Positions 6,816 through 14,979 of a stretch of 15,417 nt of DNA are shown piece by piece (position 1 is the stretch's first letter; each line of letters starts with the position of its first letter). A program made the position numbers and the translations under genes. The notes under the pieces are model-generated. The model did no database searches, was not told the origin of the DNA, and saw only the letters and a program-made list of their open reading frames with translations. The stretch is taken from positions 1 to 15,417 of the forward strand of contig JAURBD010000033.1 of assembly GCA_030829155.1 (NCBI GenBank), given 5' to 3'. The stretch comes from Flavobacteriaceae bacterium. Its GTDB lineage: Bacteria; Bacteroidota; Bacteroidia; Flavobacteriales; Flavobacteriaceae.

Positions 6816-7949
6816 ATGGCTTCGGTATACTTCCATGTTCCTTTTTGCAAGCAAGCTTGCCATTACTGTAACTTTCATTTTTCAACAACTCCAAGAAATA
6901 AAACTCTTTTGATAAACTCTATGTTGAGTGAGTTGGAATTGAGAAAATCCGAACTATCCAAAACGGAGCTGGTCAATAGTATTTATTTTGGAGGAGGAAC
7001 ACCATCTCTCTTATCCACAGTTGAAATTAAAATGATGATCGATGCTGTCAAAGCTAAATTTTCTTTAGCATCAAATTTAGAAATTACTTTAGAAATGAAT
7101 CCAGACGATGATCGACCTGATTATCTAAAAGAGTTGAAAGAAATTGGGGTCAATAGGCTTAGCGTTGGAGTTCAATCCTTTTTTGACGATGAATTGAAGT
7201 TAATGAATCGAGCACATGATGCTGAAGAAGTCTTTCTACTCCTAAATAAAATCAAAGAACTTTTTGATAATTTTTCTTTAGATCTTATCTATGGTATGCC
7301 TTTAAGTGATCTCGATAAATGGAAAAAGAATATTGAAATAGCACTGAGCTTTCAGCCAAACCATATTTCAAGTTATGCACTAACCATTGAACCCAAGACG
7401 GTTTTGAGTCATCAAGTAAAAAATAAGGAAGTTAAGATTTTAGATGAAGATAAAGTATTAGACCAATTTAATTTTTTGATGAACCGTTTAGAGGAGGAGG
7501 GTTATGAACATTATGAGCTATCTAGTTTTGGAAAACCTGGTTACCAATCTGTAAATAATACAGCCTATTGGAGTGGTGAGTCTTATTTGGGTATTGGACC
7601 TTCAGCACACAGTTTTGATGGTGTTACTAGAAGTTGGAACATTTCCAATAATTCAAAATACATCAAAGGAATTTCGTCAAGTAAACCGATTTTAGAAAGG
7701 GAGGTTCTCAATGAAATTGATCTGTATAATGAGTATTTGATGACGGGTTTACGAACTAACAAAGGTGTTTCTTTAGGTTATATTGAAAAAAAATTTGGTC
7801 TTCGTTTCAAAAAATTACTAGAAAAAGAGTCACAAAACCATATTGCTACACAAATGTTGTATTGGGATGGTGATGTTCTCAAAGTTAGTCGTAAAGCCAA
7901 GTTTTTGGTAGATGGGCTAGCTTCAGATTTGTTTATACTTAATATCTAA
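6816..7949 (+). CDS. hemW: Radical SAM heme chaperone HemW (HemN-like)
   Basis: This 377-residue protein is often misannotated as oxygen-independent coproporphyrinogen III oxidase. The cluster motif is C11-x3-C15-x2-C18-N-F20, that is CxxxCxxCxF. HemN proper has a fourth cysteine (CxxxCxxCxC), so this is the HemW type, which binds heme and delivers it to haem proteins. Other signatures are YFGGGTPSLL (57-66), LSVGVQSF, the NNTAYW motif (247-252; family HNxxYW) and GIGPSAHSF. There is no signal peptide, so it is cytosolic. It follows ruvC by 7 nt. Its 3' end overlaps the 3' end of the convergent dipeptidase gene by 4 nt. Confidence 0.95.
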   Translation: MASVYFHVPFCKQACHYCNFHFSTTPRNKTLLINSMLSELELRKSELSKTELVNSIYFGGGTPSLLSTVEIKMMIDAVKAKFSLASNLEITLEMNPDDDRPDYLKELKEIGVNRLSVGVQSFFDDELKLMNRAHDAEEVFLLLNKIKELFDNFSLDLIYGMPLSDLDKWKKNIEIALSFQPNHISSYALTIEPKTVLSHQVKNKEVKILDEDKVLDQFNFLMNRLEEEGYEHYELSSFGKPGYQSVNNTAYWSGESYLGIGPSAHSFDGVTRSWNISNNSKYIKGISSSKPILEREVLNEIDLYNEYLMTGLRTNKGVSLGYIEKKFGLRFKKLLEKESQNHIATQMLYWDGDVLKVSRKAKFLVDGLASDLFILNI

Positions 7950-9337
7950 TCTTTCTTTTCCTTAAACAACACAGCATAATGTTTGTAAAACAAAGGAATA
8001 GTTTCAATTCCTTTAAAAAAGTTGAATAAACCAAAATGCTCATTTGGAGAATGGATAGCATCACTATCAAGACCAAATCCCATAAGCACACTTTTAGTTC
8101 CAAGAACATCCTCAAACAAAGGTACTATTGGAATACTTCCTCCACCTTTATGAGGAATAGGTTCAACATCAAAAGTTTCTGTGTAAGCTTTATGTGCTGC
8201 TTGGTAACCAATATTGTCTATGGGAGTAACATAGGCTTGTCCACCATGATGTTTAATAATTTTTACACTTACACTATTTGGAGCGATAGCCTCAAAATGT
8301 TTTTTAAATAAATCACTAATCACTTCCCAATCTTGTCCAGGAACCAAGCGCATAGATATCTTTGCGTGAGCTTTACTGGCAATTACAGTTTTTGCCCCTT
8401 CACCTGTATACCCTCCCCAGATTCCATTGACATCCAAGGTTGGTCGAATCGAATTACGTTCAGATGTAGTGTAGCCCTTTTCGCCCGAAACAGCTTTTAT
8501 ATTAAGCTTATTCTTATAATCTTTTAAATCAAACGGTGCCCTCGCCATTTGAAGCCTCTCATGATCACTAACTTCTTCTACTCCTTCGTAAAAACCAGGA
8601 ATTGTAATTTGATTGTTTTCATCATGTAATTGAGAAATCATTTTTGATAAAACATTAATTGGATTAGCCACTGCACCTCCATATAATCCAGAATGTAAAT
8701 CTCGGTTTGGACCAGTGACAATAACTTCCATATAACTCAGTCCCCTTAAGCCAGTAGTAACAGAGGGCTGGGTGTTACTTATCATTCCAGTATCAGATAT
8801 AAGGATGACATCATTTTTTAATTTTTCTTTATGATTTCTAATGAAAAGCTCTAAGTTATCACTTCCCACTTCTTCCTCTCCTTCAACCATAAATTTTACA
8901 TTACAGGGAAGTTTATCTTGATTAACCATTAATTCTAATGCTTTGATGTGCATGTACATTTGTCCTTTATCATCACAAGCCCCTCTTGCAAAAATTGCTC
9001 CATCTTGATGAAGTTTTGTTGTTTTTATGACGGGTTCAAAAGGAGGACTATCCCAAAGTTCAATAGGGTCTGGTGGTTGAACATCGTAGTGACCGTAAAC
9101 CAAAACTGTAGGAAGTTTTTCGTCAATAATTCGTTCCCCATATACAATGGGATGACCTTTTGTTTCAAAGATTTTTGTGTTTGAACAACCAGCCTTTAGG
9201 AGAGCATTTTTTACCCAAATGGCACCGTTTTTAATATCATGATTATATTTTGAGTCTGCACTTATGGTTGGTATTTTTAGTAATTCAATTAACTCATCAA
9301 TGAAACGTTGTTTATCCTCCAATTTTATCACAACCAT
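7946..9337 (-). CDS. M20 family metallopeptidase (dipeptidase, CNDP-like)
   Basis: This 463-residue cytosolic zinc peptidase is of the M20 type, similar in layout to carnosine/CNDP dipeptidases. Visible active-site motifs are GHYDVQPP (82-89; H83 and D85), ARGACDDKGQ (117-126; bridging Asp), EGEEEVGS (152-159; catalytic Glu), SDTG (181-184; metal Asp), the dimerisation-domain HSGLYGGAVANPIN (from H215), and C-terminal HSPNEHF with H429 as the last ligand. It has no signal peptide. The substrate is probably a di- or short peptide, but specificity cannot be read from sequence. It is convergent with hemW (4-nt overlap) and divergent from the tRNA-Leu gene. Confidence 0.93.
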   Translation of the reverse strand: MVVIKLEDKQRFIDELIELLKIPTISADSKYNHDIKNGAIWVKNALLKAGCSNTKIFETKGHPIVYGERIIDEKLPTVLVYGHYDVQPPDPIELWDSPPFEPVIKTTKLHQDGAIFARGACDDKGQMYMHIKALELMVNQDKLPCNVKFMVEGEEEVGSDNLELFIRNHKEKLKNDVILISDTGMISNTQPSVTTGLRGLSYMEVIVTGPNRDLHSGLYGGAVANPINVLSKMISQLHDENNQITIPGFYEGVEEVSDHERLQMARAPFDLKDYKNKLNIKAVSGEKGYTTSERNSIRPTLDVNGIWGGYTGEGAKTVIASKAHAKISMRLVPGQDWEVISDLFKKHFEAIAPNSVSVKIIKHHGGQAYVTPIDNIGYQAAHKAYTETFDVEPIPHKGGGSIPIVPLFEDVLGTKSVLMGFGLDSDAIHSPNEHFGLFNFFKGIETIPLFYKHYAVLFKEKKD

Positions 9338-9420
9338 ATTCTTCGGTTTTAGTTTGTTTTAATTCCTACAAAGATTTGAGTTTTTATCAGAGAAAAAAAC
9401 TTTTTTCATAAAAACTTAAC

Positions 9421-9428
9421 TATATTTG
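9421..9428 (+). promoter_or_regulatory. -7 box (TATATTTG) of the tRNA-Leu gene
   Basis: TATATTTG matches TAnnTTTG perfectly and ends 17 nt before the first base of the mature tRNA, a plausible distance for a short 5' leader. No TTG is seen at -33; a T-run at about 9401-9406 takes that place. Confidence 0.5.
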
Positions 9429-9445
9429 CGCAATTAAATTTTAAT

Positions 9446-9527
9446 GCGGGTGTGGTGAAATTGGTAGACACGCTAGACTTAGGATCTAGTGCTTCACGGC
9501 TTGGGGGTTCGAGTCCCTTCACCCGCA
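9446..9527 (+). tRNA. tRNA-Leu (anticodon UAG)
   Basis: This is an 82-nt class II tRNA. The acceptor stem is GCGGGTG (9446-9452) with CACCCGC (9520-9526) and discriminator A9527. The D arm contains AATTGGTAGA. The anticodon stem CTAGA/TCTAG (9473-9477/9485-9489) encloses the loop CTTAGGA, giving anticodon TAG at 9480-9482, which reads CUN leucine codons. A long variable arm and the TTCGAGT T-loop follow. CCA is not encoded, so it must be added after transcription. An intrinsic terminator follows within a few bases, so this is a single-tRNA transcript. Confidence 0.97.
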
Positions 9528-9530
9528 CAA

Positions 9531-9559
9531 AAAAAGCCTTCTTTTATGGAAGGCTTTTT
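9531..9559 (+). terminator. Intrinsic terminator after tRNA-Leu
   Basis: An 11-bp perfect inverted repeat, AAAAAGCCTTC (9531-9541) and GAAGGCTTTTT (9549-9559), encloses a 7-nt loop and ends in a T-run. The A-run on the other side means it can also act leftwards, but the leftward gene to its right ends at 9595, so it could terminate that transcript as well. Confidence 0.9.
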
Positions 9560-9594
9560 GTTGCATATATACTTAATTCAACTGGGTAAAGATT

Positions 9595-10329
9595 CTATCG
9601 ATTGATTTTAAAATTATCAAGTTTAATATCATCAAGACCATCATTATCGAAAGGATATTCCATCTGATCTTGAATGTTATACAAAGAGATCAAAATAAAT
9701 TCACTTACAATAACTACAAAATAAGTAATCCATTCAGGACCATCATCTATTTTATTAATTATGGTTGGGGTATAAATTAGTGGAAAAATATAGATAAAGA
9801 TTTTGCAATAAGCTTTTAAACTTATTGGTGTTCTGTGAATATGGATAGCTTCCAAGTTTTCTATACCCTCATGAAGTGATCGCATAAATCCAAAAATTTT
9901 AAGCCTAAAACCACCAGAAATCATTTCATCATTTTTATTTATAAATTCTTCAACCTTATTAATTGATTCGTCAACCGATTGAATACTAACGGAATTATTT
10001 TGTAAATAATTCAAAACTTTATCACTGATTTCAATTAAAATCTTGTCAATTTCATTTTTCTTTTCAATTGGAATTTTTGAGTTGGCAGAGAAAGAATATT
10101 GAATTATTTTGAGTGATCCACGGAATCTACTTAGATGTTCTAAAGCTTTTTCTCTTCTCCTAAAAGCTCCTCTTATGGCAAAAACAAGTGGAAATATAAT
10201 CGCAATACTAATTAGAGTAAGATCAATATTGTAATGAATATCAAAATGGTATGCAATATAAGGAACTGACAGAGAGATTATTAGAGTAATAACTGTCCTT
10301 CTATTTATTATAGAAAAATATTGATTCAT
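9595..10329 (-). CDS. Four-TM membrane protein, bestrophin-like layout
   Basis: This 244-residue protein has two membrane segments near the N terminus (about 12-28 and 36-54), a long charged helical middle (57-170) and two more segments (about 174-191 and 200-218). The first pair is followed by IRGAFRRREKALEHLSRFR, and the end of TM4 by QMEYPFDNDGLDDI (222-235). The 2+2 arrangement, the arginine-rich stretch after TM2 and the acidic PF-x-n-D-D motif after TM4 resemble bacterial bestrophin-type channels (which have NPFG...DD). The similarity is distant and the protein is shorter than most, so this is a hypothesis. It reads leftwards towards the tRNA terminator and diverges from the CotH-like gene. 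Confidence 0.7.
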   Translation of the reverse strand: MNQYFSIINRRTVITLIISLSVPYIAYHFDIHYNIDLTLISIAIIFPLVFAIRGAFRRREKALEHLSRFRGSLKIIQYSFSANSKIPIEKKNEIDKILIEISDKVLNYLQNNSVSIQSVDESINKVEEFINKNDEMISGGFRLKIFGFMRSLHEGIENLEAIHIHRTPISLKAYCKIFIYIFPLIYTPTIINKIDDGPEWITYFVVIVSEFILISLYNIQDQMEYPFDNDGLDDIKLDNFKINR

Positions 10330-10349
10330 CTTTTTTATTTATAATAGTT

Positions 10350-10357
10350 TATATTTG
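10350..10357 (+). promoter_or_regulatory. -7 box (TATATTTG) for the CotH-like gene
   Basis: This is a perfect TAnnTTTG match, 26 nt before the ATG at 10384. A TTG at 10321-10323 is 26 nt upstream, slightly beyond the usual 17-23 nt spacing, so the -33 element is uncertain. The opposite strand of this short divergent gap shows no comparable box. Confidence 0.4.
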
Positions 10358-10383
10358 ATAAATCTATTAACTATATATATGCT

Positions 10384-11400
10384 ATGCAAACACTAAAGAC
10401 ATTATTAATTTTTTTATCGGCATCCACACTTTTATTTTCTCAGCAGGAAACTACTGAACTTTTTCAATCAGAGGACATAATTCCGATACAAATTAGTTTT
10501 TCAAACAAGGTTTTGAAGAAAAGCAAGATTGATAGTATTTATTTTGATACAAACATGAAATATCAAACATCTGATGGTTCATGGAGTGAAATAAAAGTAG
10601 GGCTGAGGGCCCGTGGGAATTTTAGAAGATCAACATGCTATTTCCCTCCAATTAAGATGAAAATTAAAAAATCTGATGCTAAAGGCACAATGTTTAAAGG
10701 GAATAAAAAATTAAAATTAGTTATTCCTTGTCTACTTGAAGAAAATAAAAATGATAATATTCTCAAAGAGTTTATTGCTTATAAACTTTTTGAAATTGTG
10801 TCTCCATATCATTTCAAAACAAGAAGAGTTGACATAGATTTTGATGAAATAAGAAAAAAGAAAACAAAGAAATTTGCACTAAATGGATTTTTGATAGAAG
10901 ACGATAAAAATGTTGCAAAACGTTTTGGTGGGAAAGTTTTTGAACGATTTATTCATCCTTTAGCAATGAGTGCAGAAGCATCTGTTCAAAATGCATTTTT
11001 CCAATTTATGATTGGTAATACTGACTTTTCTGTTGCTTATCAACACAATGGTAAATTATTATACTCAGATAAAAATATCATCCCTTTACCCTATGATTTT
11101 GATATGTCTGGTTTGGTTGATCCAAGTTATGCTGTCGCTAACCAGGTATTAGGATTAGATGACATCCAACAAAGAGCTTATAGAGGATTTAAAAGAGATG
11201 AAAGCTTAATGTACAGTGTACGTGATCAATTTTTAAATAACAAGGATAAGTTTTTTGAAATAATCAACGGATTTAAAGCTGACTTTGATAGCTCTGGAGA
11301 ACATCAAGAAGTTGTTGATTACATATCTTCATTCTTTGACTTAATTGAGAATGATAATAGCTTTAAAGAGAAAGTGATAGATAAAATGAGAACGAAATAA
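10384..11400 (+). CDS. Secreted CotH-kinase-like protein
   Basis: This 338-residue protein has an N-terminal signal peptide (about 1-19, ending LLFSQ). The order of motifs follows the CotH atypical kinase pattern. LRARGN (74-79) precedes a basic stretch and KKLKLVIP (108-115). KEFIAYKLF (128-136) corresponds to the helix after the nucleotide lysine. NGFLIEDD (167-174) resembles the G-x-Y-x-L-x-E strand. FFQFMIGNTDFS (205-216) and IPLPYDFDMSGLVDPSYA (233-250) resemble the N-x-D and metal-binding D-x-D parts. CotH proteins phosphorylate spore-coat proteins in Bacillus; related genes in Bacteroidetes are uncharacterised. Secretion suggests a target in the periplasm or at the surface. Whether it is an active kinase is not known. 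Its stop lies 2 nt from the convergent phosphatase stop. Confidence 0.7.
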   Translation: MQTLKTLLIFLSASTLLFSQQETTELFQSEDIIPIQISFSNKVLKKSKIDSIYFDTNMKYQTSDGSWSEIKVGLRARGNFRRSTCYFPPIKMKIKKSDAKGTMFKGNKKLKLVIPCLLEENKNDNILKEFIAYKLFEIVSPYHFKTRRVDIDFDEIRKKKTKKFALNGFLIEDDKNVAKRFGGKVFERFIHPLAMSAEASVQNAFFQFMIGNTDFSVAYQHNGKLLYSDKNIIPLPYDFDMSGLVDPSYAVANQVLGLDDIQQRAYRGFKRDESLMYSVRDQFLNNKDKFFEIINGFKADFDSSGEHQEVVDYISSFFDLIENDNSFKEKVIDKMRTK

Positions 11401-11402
11401 GG

Positions 11403-12455
11403 TTATTCATTAACAACCTTGAGCATCTTTTTAAATATTGATGTGTTATCATAAATCCCTGAAAATATTTCAGCTGATGGTCCCTTAGTGAAAACCGGGA
11501 CCATCGTTGCTGTATGACCTATAGTAGAAAATGTCCCTTCTACTCTGAAATTTTTTATTTTTCCTTTTGGAATGGAAAGACCACCAGTTTCGTGATCAGC
11601 CGTAACAATTATGAGTGTGTTGGGCATGTTTTTTGTATAATCCAGTACAGTTTGGATGGCATCATTGAAATCATTGTATTCTGAAAGAACATAACTCATT
11701 TCATTTGCATGTCCACCCCAATCAATTTGAGAGCCTTCCACCATCAAGAAGAAAGGTTTTTTATCTTGATCTAATTGATTCAAAACACTACTAACTGCAT
11801 CTTTCAGAGGTATTCTTGTTCCATCTGAAATTCGATTCGGTTCATCCCTGTTTGTAAAGAGTCCTATTTTTGCTGCTTCAGATTTATCGAATCTGGATAA
11901 AGAAGAAACGATATCATAATCTTTCATTTCCTTTAATAAATTTCTGTTATCGCTCCTATTATTGAAGTGCTTTTGCCCCCCCCCAATAAAATAATCTACA
12001 ACACTTTCACTCATTTGCAATGCGATTTTCTGGTATTCTTTTCGAGATAAAACTTTAGCATAAAAAGAAGCTGGAGTTGCATGAACTATGCTGGAAGTTG
12101 CTATTAATCCTGTTTGATATCCTCTTTCTTTAGAGATTTCTAAAATTGATTTAACCTTTTGATTTTTGATGTTGATTCCAATTACACCATTTAAAGTTTT
12201 TACTCCACTTGCCATAGCAGTTCCTGATGCAGCCGAGTCAGTTACCAGAGAATTGTGCGAATGTGTTTTAGACAACCCAATAAATGTGAATTCTTCCAGA
12301 GCAGTTTTATTTCCATTGGAATACATACCTGCAGTTATCTGAGATAGCCCCATACCGTCACCAATCATTAGTATAATGTTGGGTTGTTTTTTTTCTTGTG
12401 CAAATAAACTTATTGGAAAAATAAAAATAGATATCAGTAGAATTGTTCTTTTCAT
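11403..12455 (-). CDS. Exported alkaline phosphatase (PhoA superfamily)
   Basis: This 350-residue phosphomonoesterase has a signal peptide cleaved near Ala 19 (SLFAQ), so it is probably periplasmic. The metal and catalytic residues of the family are visible: D33 in MIGDGMG, the phosphorylated Ser 74 in VTDSAASGTA, HATPASFY (125-132), E240, D245 and H249 in EGSQIDWGGH, D287 and H288 in TADHETGG, and H314 in GHT. It is shorter than E. coli PhoA, as is common in this subgroup. It lies 7 nt after waaA and probably shares its transcript; a one-mismatch -7 box (TTAATTTG) lies just upstream. Nine consecutive G encode the conserved GGG at residues 158-160 (see the separate repeat entry). No Pho-box can be judged here. 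Confidence 0.94.
   Translation of the reverse strand: MKRTILLISIFIFPISLFAQEKKQPNIILMIGDGMGLSQITAGMYSNGNKTALEEFTFIGLSKTHSHNSLVTDSAASGTAMASGVKTLNGVIGINIKNQKVKSILEISKERGYQTGLIATSSIVHATPASFYAKVLSRKEYQKIALQMSESVVDYFIGGGQKHFNNRSDNRNLLKEMKDYDIVSSLSRFDKSEAAKIGLFTNRDEPNRISDGTRIPLKDAVSSVLNQLDQDKKPFFLMVEGSQIDWGGHANEMSYVLSEYNDFNDAIQTVLDYTKNMPNTLIIVTADHETGGLSIPKGKIKNFRVEGTFSTIGHTATMVPVFTKGPSAEIFSGIYDNTSIFKKMLKVVNE
11976..11984 (-). repeat. Nine-G homopolymer in the phosphatase coding strand
   Basis: The coding strand has GGGGGGGGG, read as three GGG codons for Gly 158-160. It is a slippage-prone tract in the first half of the gene, and any change by one or two bases would truncate the enzyme before most of its metal ligands. 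In this AT-rich window glycine is mostly GGA or GGT, so three GGG in a row are unusual. Confidence 0.9.
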
Positions 12456-12462
12456 AAAAAGA

Positions 12463-13737
12463 TTAAATAAAAATGCAAATTAACGATAATAGAGGAATTA
12501 TTTTGATTTTCAGTGAATGATTTAACTCCTTTAAAAAAACATCAGTTGCACCTTTATTTTTGTTGATGTATTGAGTGTTTTTCTTTCCCATTTCTGTTGC
12601 AAGAGTTGTACCAAAAAAAATATTTTTGAATGTTTTTTTGAATTCTAGATTAGATTTAACACTTGCAACCCCTCCCAACTTAACAAGATCAAAAGCTTCT
12701 TGATAACGTTTATATTTTTGACCAATGATGATTGGGATTCCAAAAACAGCAGGTTCTAAGATATTGTGAAGCCCATCGCTACCCATTCCTCCACCCACAT
12801 AAGCTAAATCAGCATGACTATATATTTTTGTTAGAATTCCAACGCAATCAATCAAGAGAATACTGGCTTCAGTTTGTTTTACTTCGTTTAAACTACTCAA
12901 GCGAATTACTGGTTGCTTAAAAGAATTTTCAACTTCTTGGAGGGATTTTTCATCCACAAGGTGAGGCGCTATTATTGTTTTGATTTCAGTTTCTTGTTCG
13001 ATGGTATTGGATATTAAAGCAATATCTTCAGGCCAACTGCTTCCGACAACAAAACAAGGTTTATCACCTTTAAAGTTTTGGATAATATCAAGAGTATTGT
13101 TTTGTTTTAAAATACTTAAAACTCGATCGATTCTAGTGTCACCAATTATTTTTGAATTTGTAATTTCAATTGATTTTAATAAACCCTGGGATTCCTTGTT
13201 TTGAACAAAAAAGTATTGGATTTTTTTAAGTAAATTTTTCATAAAAAACCCAAAGGGTTTGAAGAAGATCTGATTTTTCCTAAAAATACTTACAACAGAA
13301 AACACAGGAATTTGTCTTTGATAAAGTTCATTAATAAGGTTTGGCCAAAATTCATACTTAATCAGAAAGACTGCATTTGGGTTTACCATATCAATAAATT
13401 TTTCAATCTTTCTTTTTTGATCAAAAGGAAGATAAGTAATCACATCTGCTAGAGGATATTTTTTTTGAACATCATATCCAGATGATGAAAAAAATGTGAG
13501 CACGATCTTATAATCGGGATATTTATTTTTACATCCTTCAATCAAAGGTCTTGCTTGCTCAAACTCTCCAAGGGAAGCGCAATGAAACCACAGAACCTGA
13601 TCACCAACGTTAATGTTTTGAGCTAATGTTTCTAAAATATCTTTTCTGGTTCTCAGAAAAATTTTAATTTTTTTTGAGAAGATTGATACAAACCGCAAAA
13701 AAGTTAGAAGAATTTCTACTCCAAATGAATACAACAT
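12463..13737 (-). CDS. waaA: Kdo transferase WaaA (KdtA)
   Basis: WaaA adds Kdo to lipid IVA using CMP-Kdo at the inner membrane, the step after LpxK. The 424-residue protein has an N-terminal membrane segment (about 1-20). The first Rossmann domain contains WFHCASLGEFEQARPL, with probable catalytic Glu 58. KYEFWPNLI (126-134) and the second domain motifs VGSSWPED, IAPHLVDE, YVGGGMG, GLHNILEPAVFGIPIIIG and the YQEA stretch are typical of GT30. The C-terminal tail (KIKIIPLLSLICIFI) is hydrophobic and may be specific to this lineage. The gene leads a two-gene unit with the phosphatase 7 nt downstream and is divergent from the aminotransferase gene. Confidence 0.95.
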   Translation of the reverse strand: MLYSFGVEILLTFLRFVSIFSKKIKIFLRTRKDILETLAQNINVGDQVLWFHCASLGEFEQARPLIEGCKNKYPDYKIVLTFFSSSGYDVQKKYPLADVITYLPFDQKRKIEKFIDMVNPNAVFLIKYEFWPNLINELYQRQIPVFSVVSIFRKNQIFFKPFGFFMKNLLKKIQYFFVQNKESQGLLKSIEITNSKIIGDTRIDRVLSILKQNNTLDIIQNFKGDKPCFVVGSSWPEDIALISNTIEQETEIKTIIAPHLVDEKSLQEVENSFKQPVIRLSSLNEVKQTEASILLIDCVGILTKIYSHADLAYVGGGMGSDGLHNILEPAVFGIPIIIGQKYKRYQEAFDLVKLGGVASVKSNLEFKKTFKNIFFGTTLATEMGKKNTQYINKNKGATDVFLKELNHSLKIKIIPLLSLICIFI

Positions 13738-13755
13738 AGTAACTTATTCAATATT

Positions 13756-13763
13756 CAAAAATA
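13756..13763 (-). promoter_or_regulatory. -7 box (TATTTTTG) for waaA
   Basis: On the minus strand TATTTTTG matches TAnnTTTG and ends 18 nt before the waaA ATG. No TTG lies at the expected -33 distance. Together with the box at 13802-13809 it forms a pair of outward-facing signals in an 89-nt gap. Confidence 0.4.
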
Positions 13764-13801
13764 GTTTATCTATTAATCACATGAAAGAAGAATCCTTTTT
13801 T

Positions 13802-13809
13802 TAAATTTG
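13802..13809 (+). promoter_or_regulatory. -7 box (TAAATTTG) for the aminotransferase gene
   Basis: This is a perfect TAnnTTTG match ending 17 nt before the ATG at 13827. The -33 element is not evident. Confidence 0.45.
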
Positions 13810-13826
13810 TAGTTTAAATTTTCTTA

Positions 13827-14957
13827 ATGAAAAAAATTCAAATGGTAGACCTTAAGGGTCAATATGAATTCATAAAACCCGAAATTGATGTTGAGCTTCA
13901 AAAAGTTTTAGAAACAACGTCATTTATTAATGGTCCCGCTGTTGCAGAATTTCAAAGAGATTTAGAAAATTATCTTGATGTCAGACATGTAATTCCTTGC
14001 GCAAATGGAACAGATGCACTGCAAATAGCTTTGATGGGTTTGAAACTTAAGCCTGGAGATGAAATCATAACAGCGGATTTTACATTTGCTGCCACAGTTG
14101 AAGTAATAGGATTGTTAAATTTAAAACCAATCTTGGTAGATGTAGATCCCAAAACGTTCAATATTGACATTGCTGAAATTGAAAAAGCAATAACACCAAA
14201 AACCAAAGCAATTATTCCAGTACATTTATTTGGTCAAGCTGCCCCAATGGATGAAATCATGGAATTGGCTCACAAGCATCAACTTTATGTAATTGAGGAT
14301 AATGCTCAGGGAATTGGAGCTACCTACACCAAAAAAGACGGATCAAAAGCAAAAACAGGAACTATTGGTCATGTTGGGGCAACTTCTTTTTTTCCTTCTA
14401 AAAATTTAGGAGCTTATGGAGATGGAGGAGCAATTTTTACAAATGATGACAATTTAGCTCATTTTATCCGTGGAATAGTAAACCATGGAATGTACATTCG
14501 CTATTACCACGATGTTGTGGGAGTAAATTCTCGCCTAGATTCTATGCAAGCTGCAGTTTTGAAAATAAAATTGAAATATTTGGATTATTACAATGAAAGA
14601 AGAAAAGAAGCTGCAAAAAATTACACTCGATTACTTTTTGATTATCCCAATATAATTACTCCTTATCGTCACGCAGCTTGTGATTCTCATGTATTTCACC
14701 AATATACTCTAAGAATTCTAAATCAAGATCGAGATGCATTAGTTAAGTTTCTAAATGAAAATCAAATTCCTTGTGGAGTGTATTATCCTGTTCCACTTCA
14801 TGCTCAAAAAGCTTATGCAAGTAAACATTACAAGGAGGCGAATTTTAAAATAACCAATCAATTGGTAAAGGAAGTAATTTCTTTGCCTATGCATTCCGAA
14901 CTCTCATTAGATCAAGTAGAGTATATCGCAAATAAAATAAAAGAATTTTTAGGTTAA
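13827..14957 (+). CDS. DegT/DnrJ/EryC1-family PLP sugar aminotransferase
   Basis: This 376-residue fold-type I PLP enzyme would transfer an amino group, usually from glutamate, to a nucleotide-linked keto-sugar. Visible motifs are GQYEFIKPEID near the start, NGTDALQIAL (60-69), DEIITADFTFAATVEVI (78-94), EDNAQGIGA (157-165; D158 for the PLP nitrogen), SFFPSKNLGAYGDGGA (187-202) with Schiff-base Lys 192, and NSRLDSMQAAVL. The N terminus and the FINGP motif resemble WbpE-type enzymes that make 3-amino sugars, but the substrate cannot be fixed without the neighbouring sugar genes. Divergence from waaA suggests a surface-polysaccharide setting (inference). Its stop is 22 nt from the convergent hydrolase stop. 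Confidence 0.92.
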   Translation: MKKIQMVDLKGQYEFIKPEIDVELQKVLETTSFINGPAVAEFQRDLENYLDVRHVIPCANGTDALQIALMGLKLKPGDEIITADFTFAATVEVIGLLNLKPILVDVDPKTFNIDIAEIEKAITPKTKAIIPVHLFGQAAPMDEIMELAHKHQLYVIEDNAQGIGATYTKKDGSKAKTGTIGHVGATSFFPSKNLGAYGDGGAIFTNDDNLAHFIRGIVNHGMYIRYYHDVVGVNSRLDSMQAAVLKIKLKYLDYYNERRKEAAKNYTRLLFDYPNIITPYRHAACDSHVFHQYTLRILNQDRDALVKFLNENQIPCGVYYPVPLHAQKAYASKHYKEANFKITNQLVKEVISLPMHSELSLDQVEYIANKIKEFLG

Positions 14958-14979
14958 AATGAGAACTTCTTTTTTTATT

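Noticed and set aside
6816..7949. Annotation as HemN, the oxygen-independent coproporphyrinogen oxidase
   Set aside because: The cluster motif ends in CxF rather than CxC and the NNTAYW heme-binding motif is present, which fits HemW.
8036..9184. Several short plus-strand frames opposite the M20 dipeptidase
   Set aside because: All are antisense to a gene with complete M20 active-site motifs; none has a promoter or family signature.
9500..9595. tRNA-Leu as an integration site for a small genomic island to its right
   Set aside because: The two genes to the right are poorly characterised, but there is no integrase, and I found no repeat of the tRNA 3' end in the window.
12732..13204. Two short plus-strand frames opposite waaA
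   Set aside because: They are shadows of the GT30 coding sequence.
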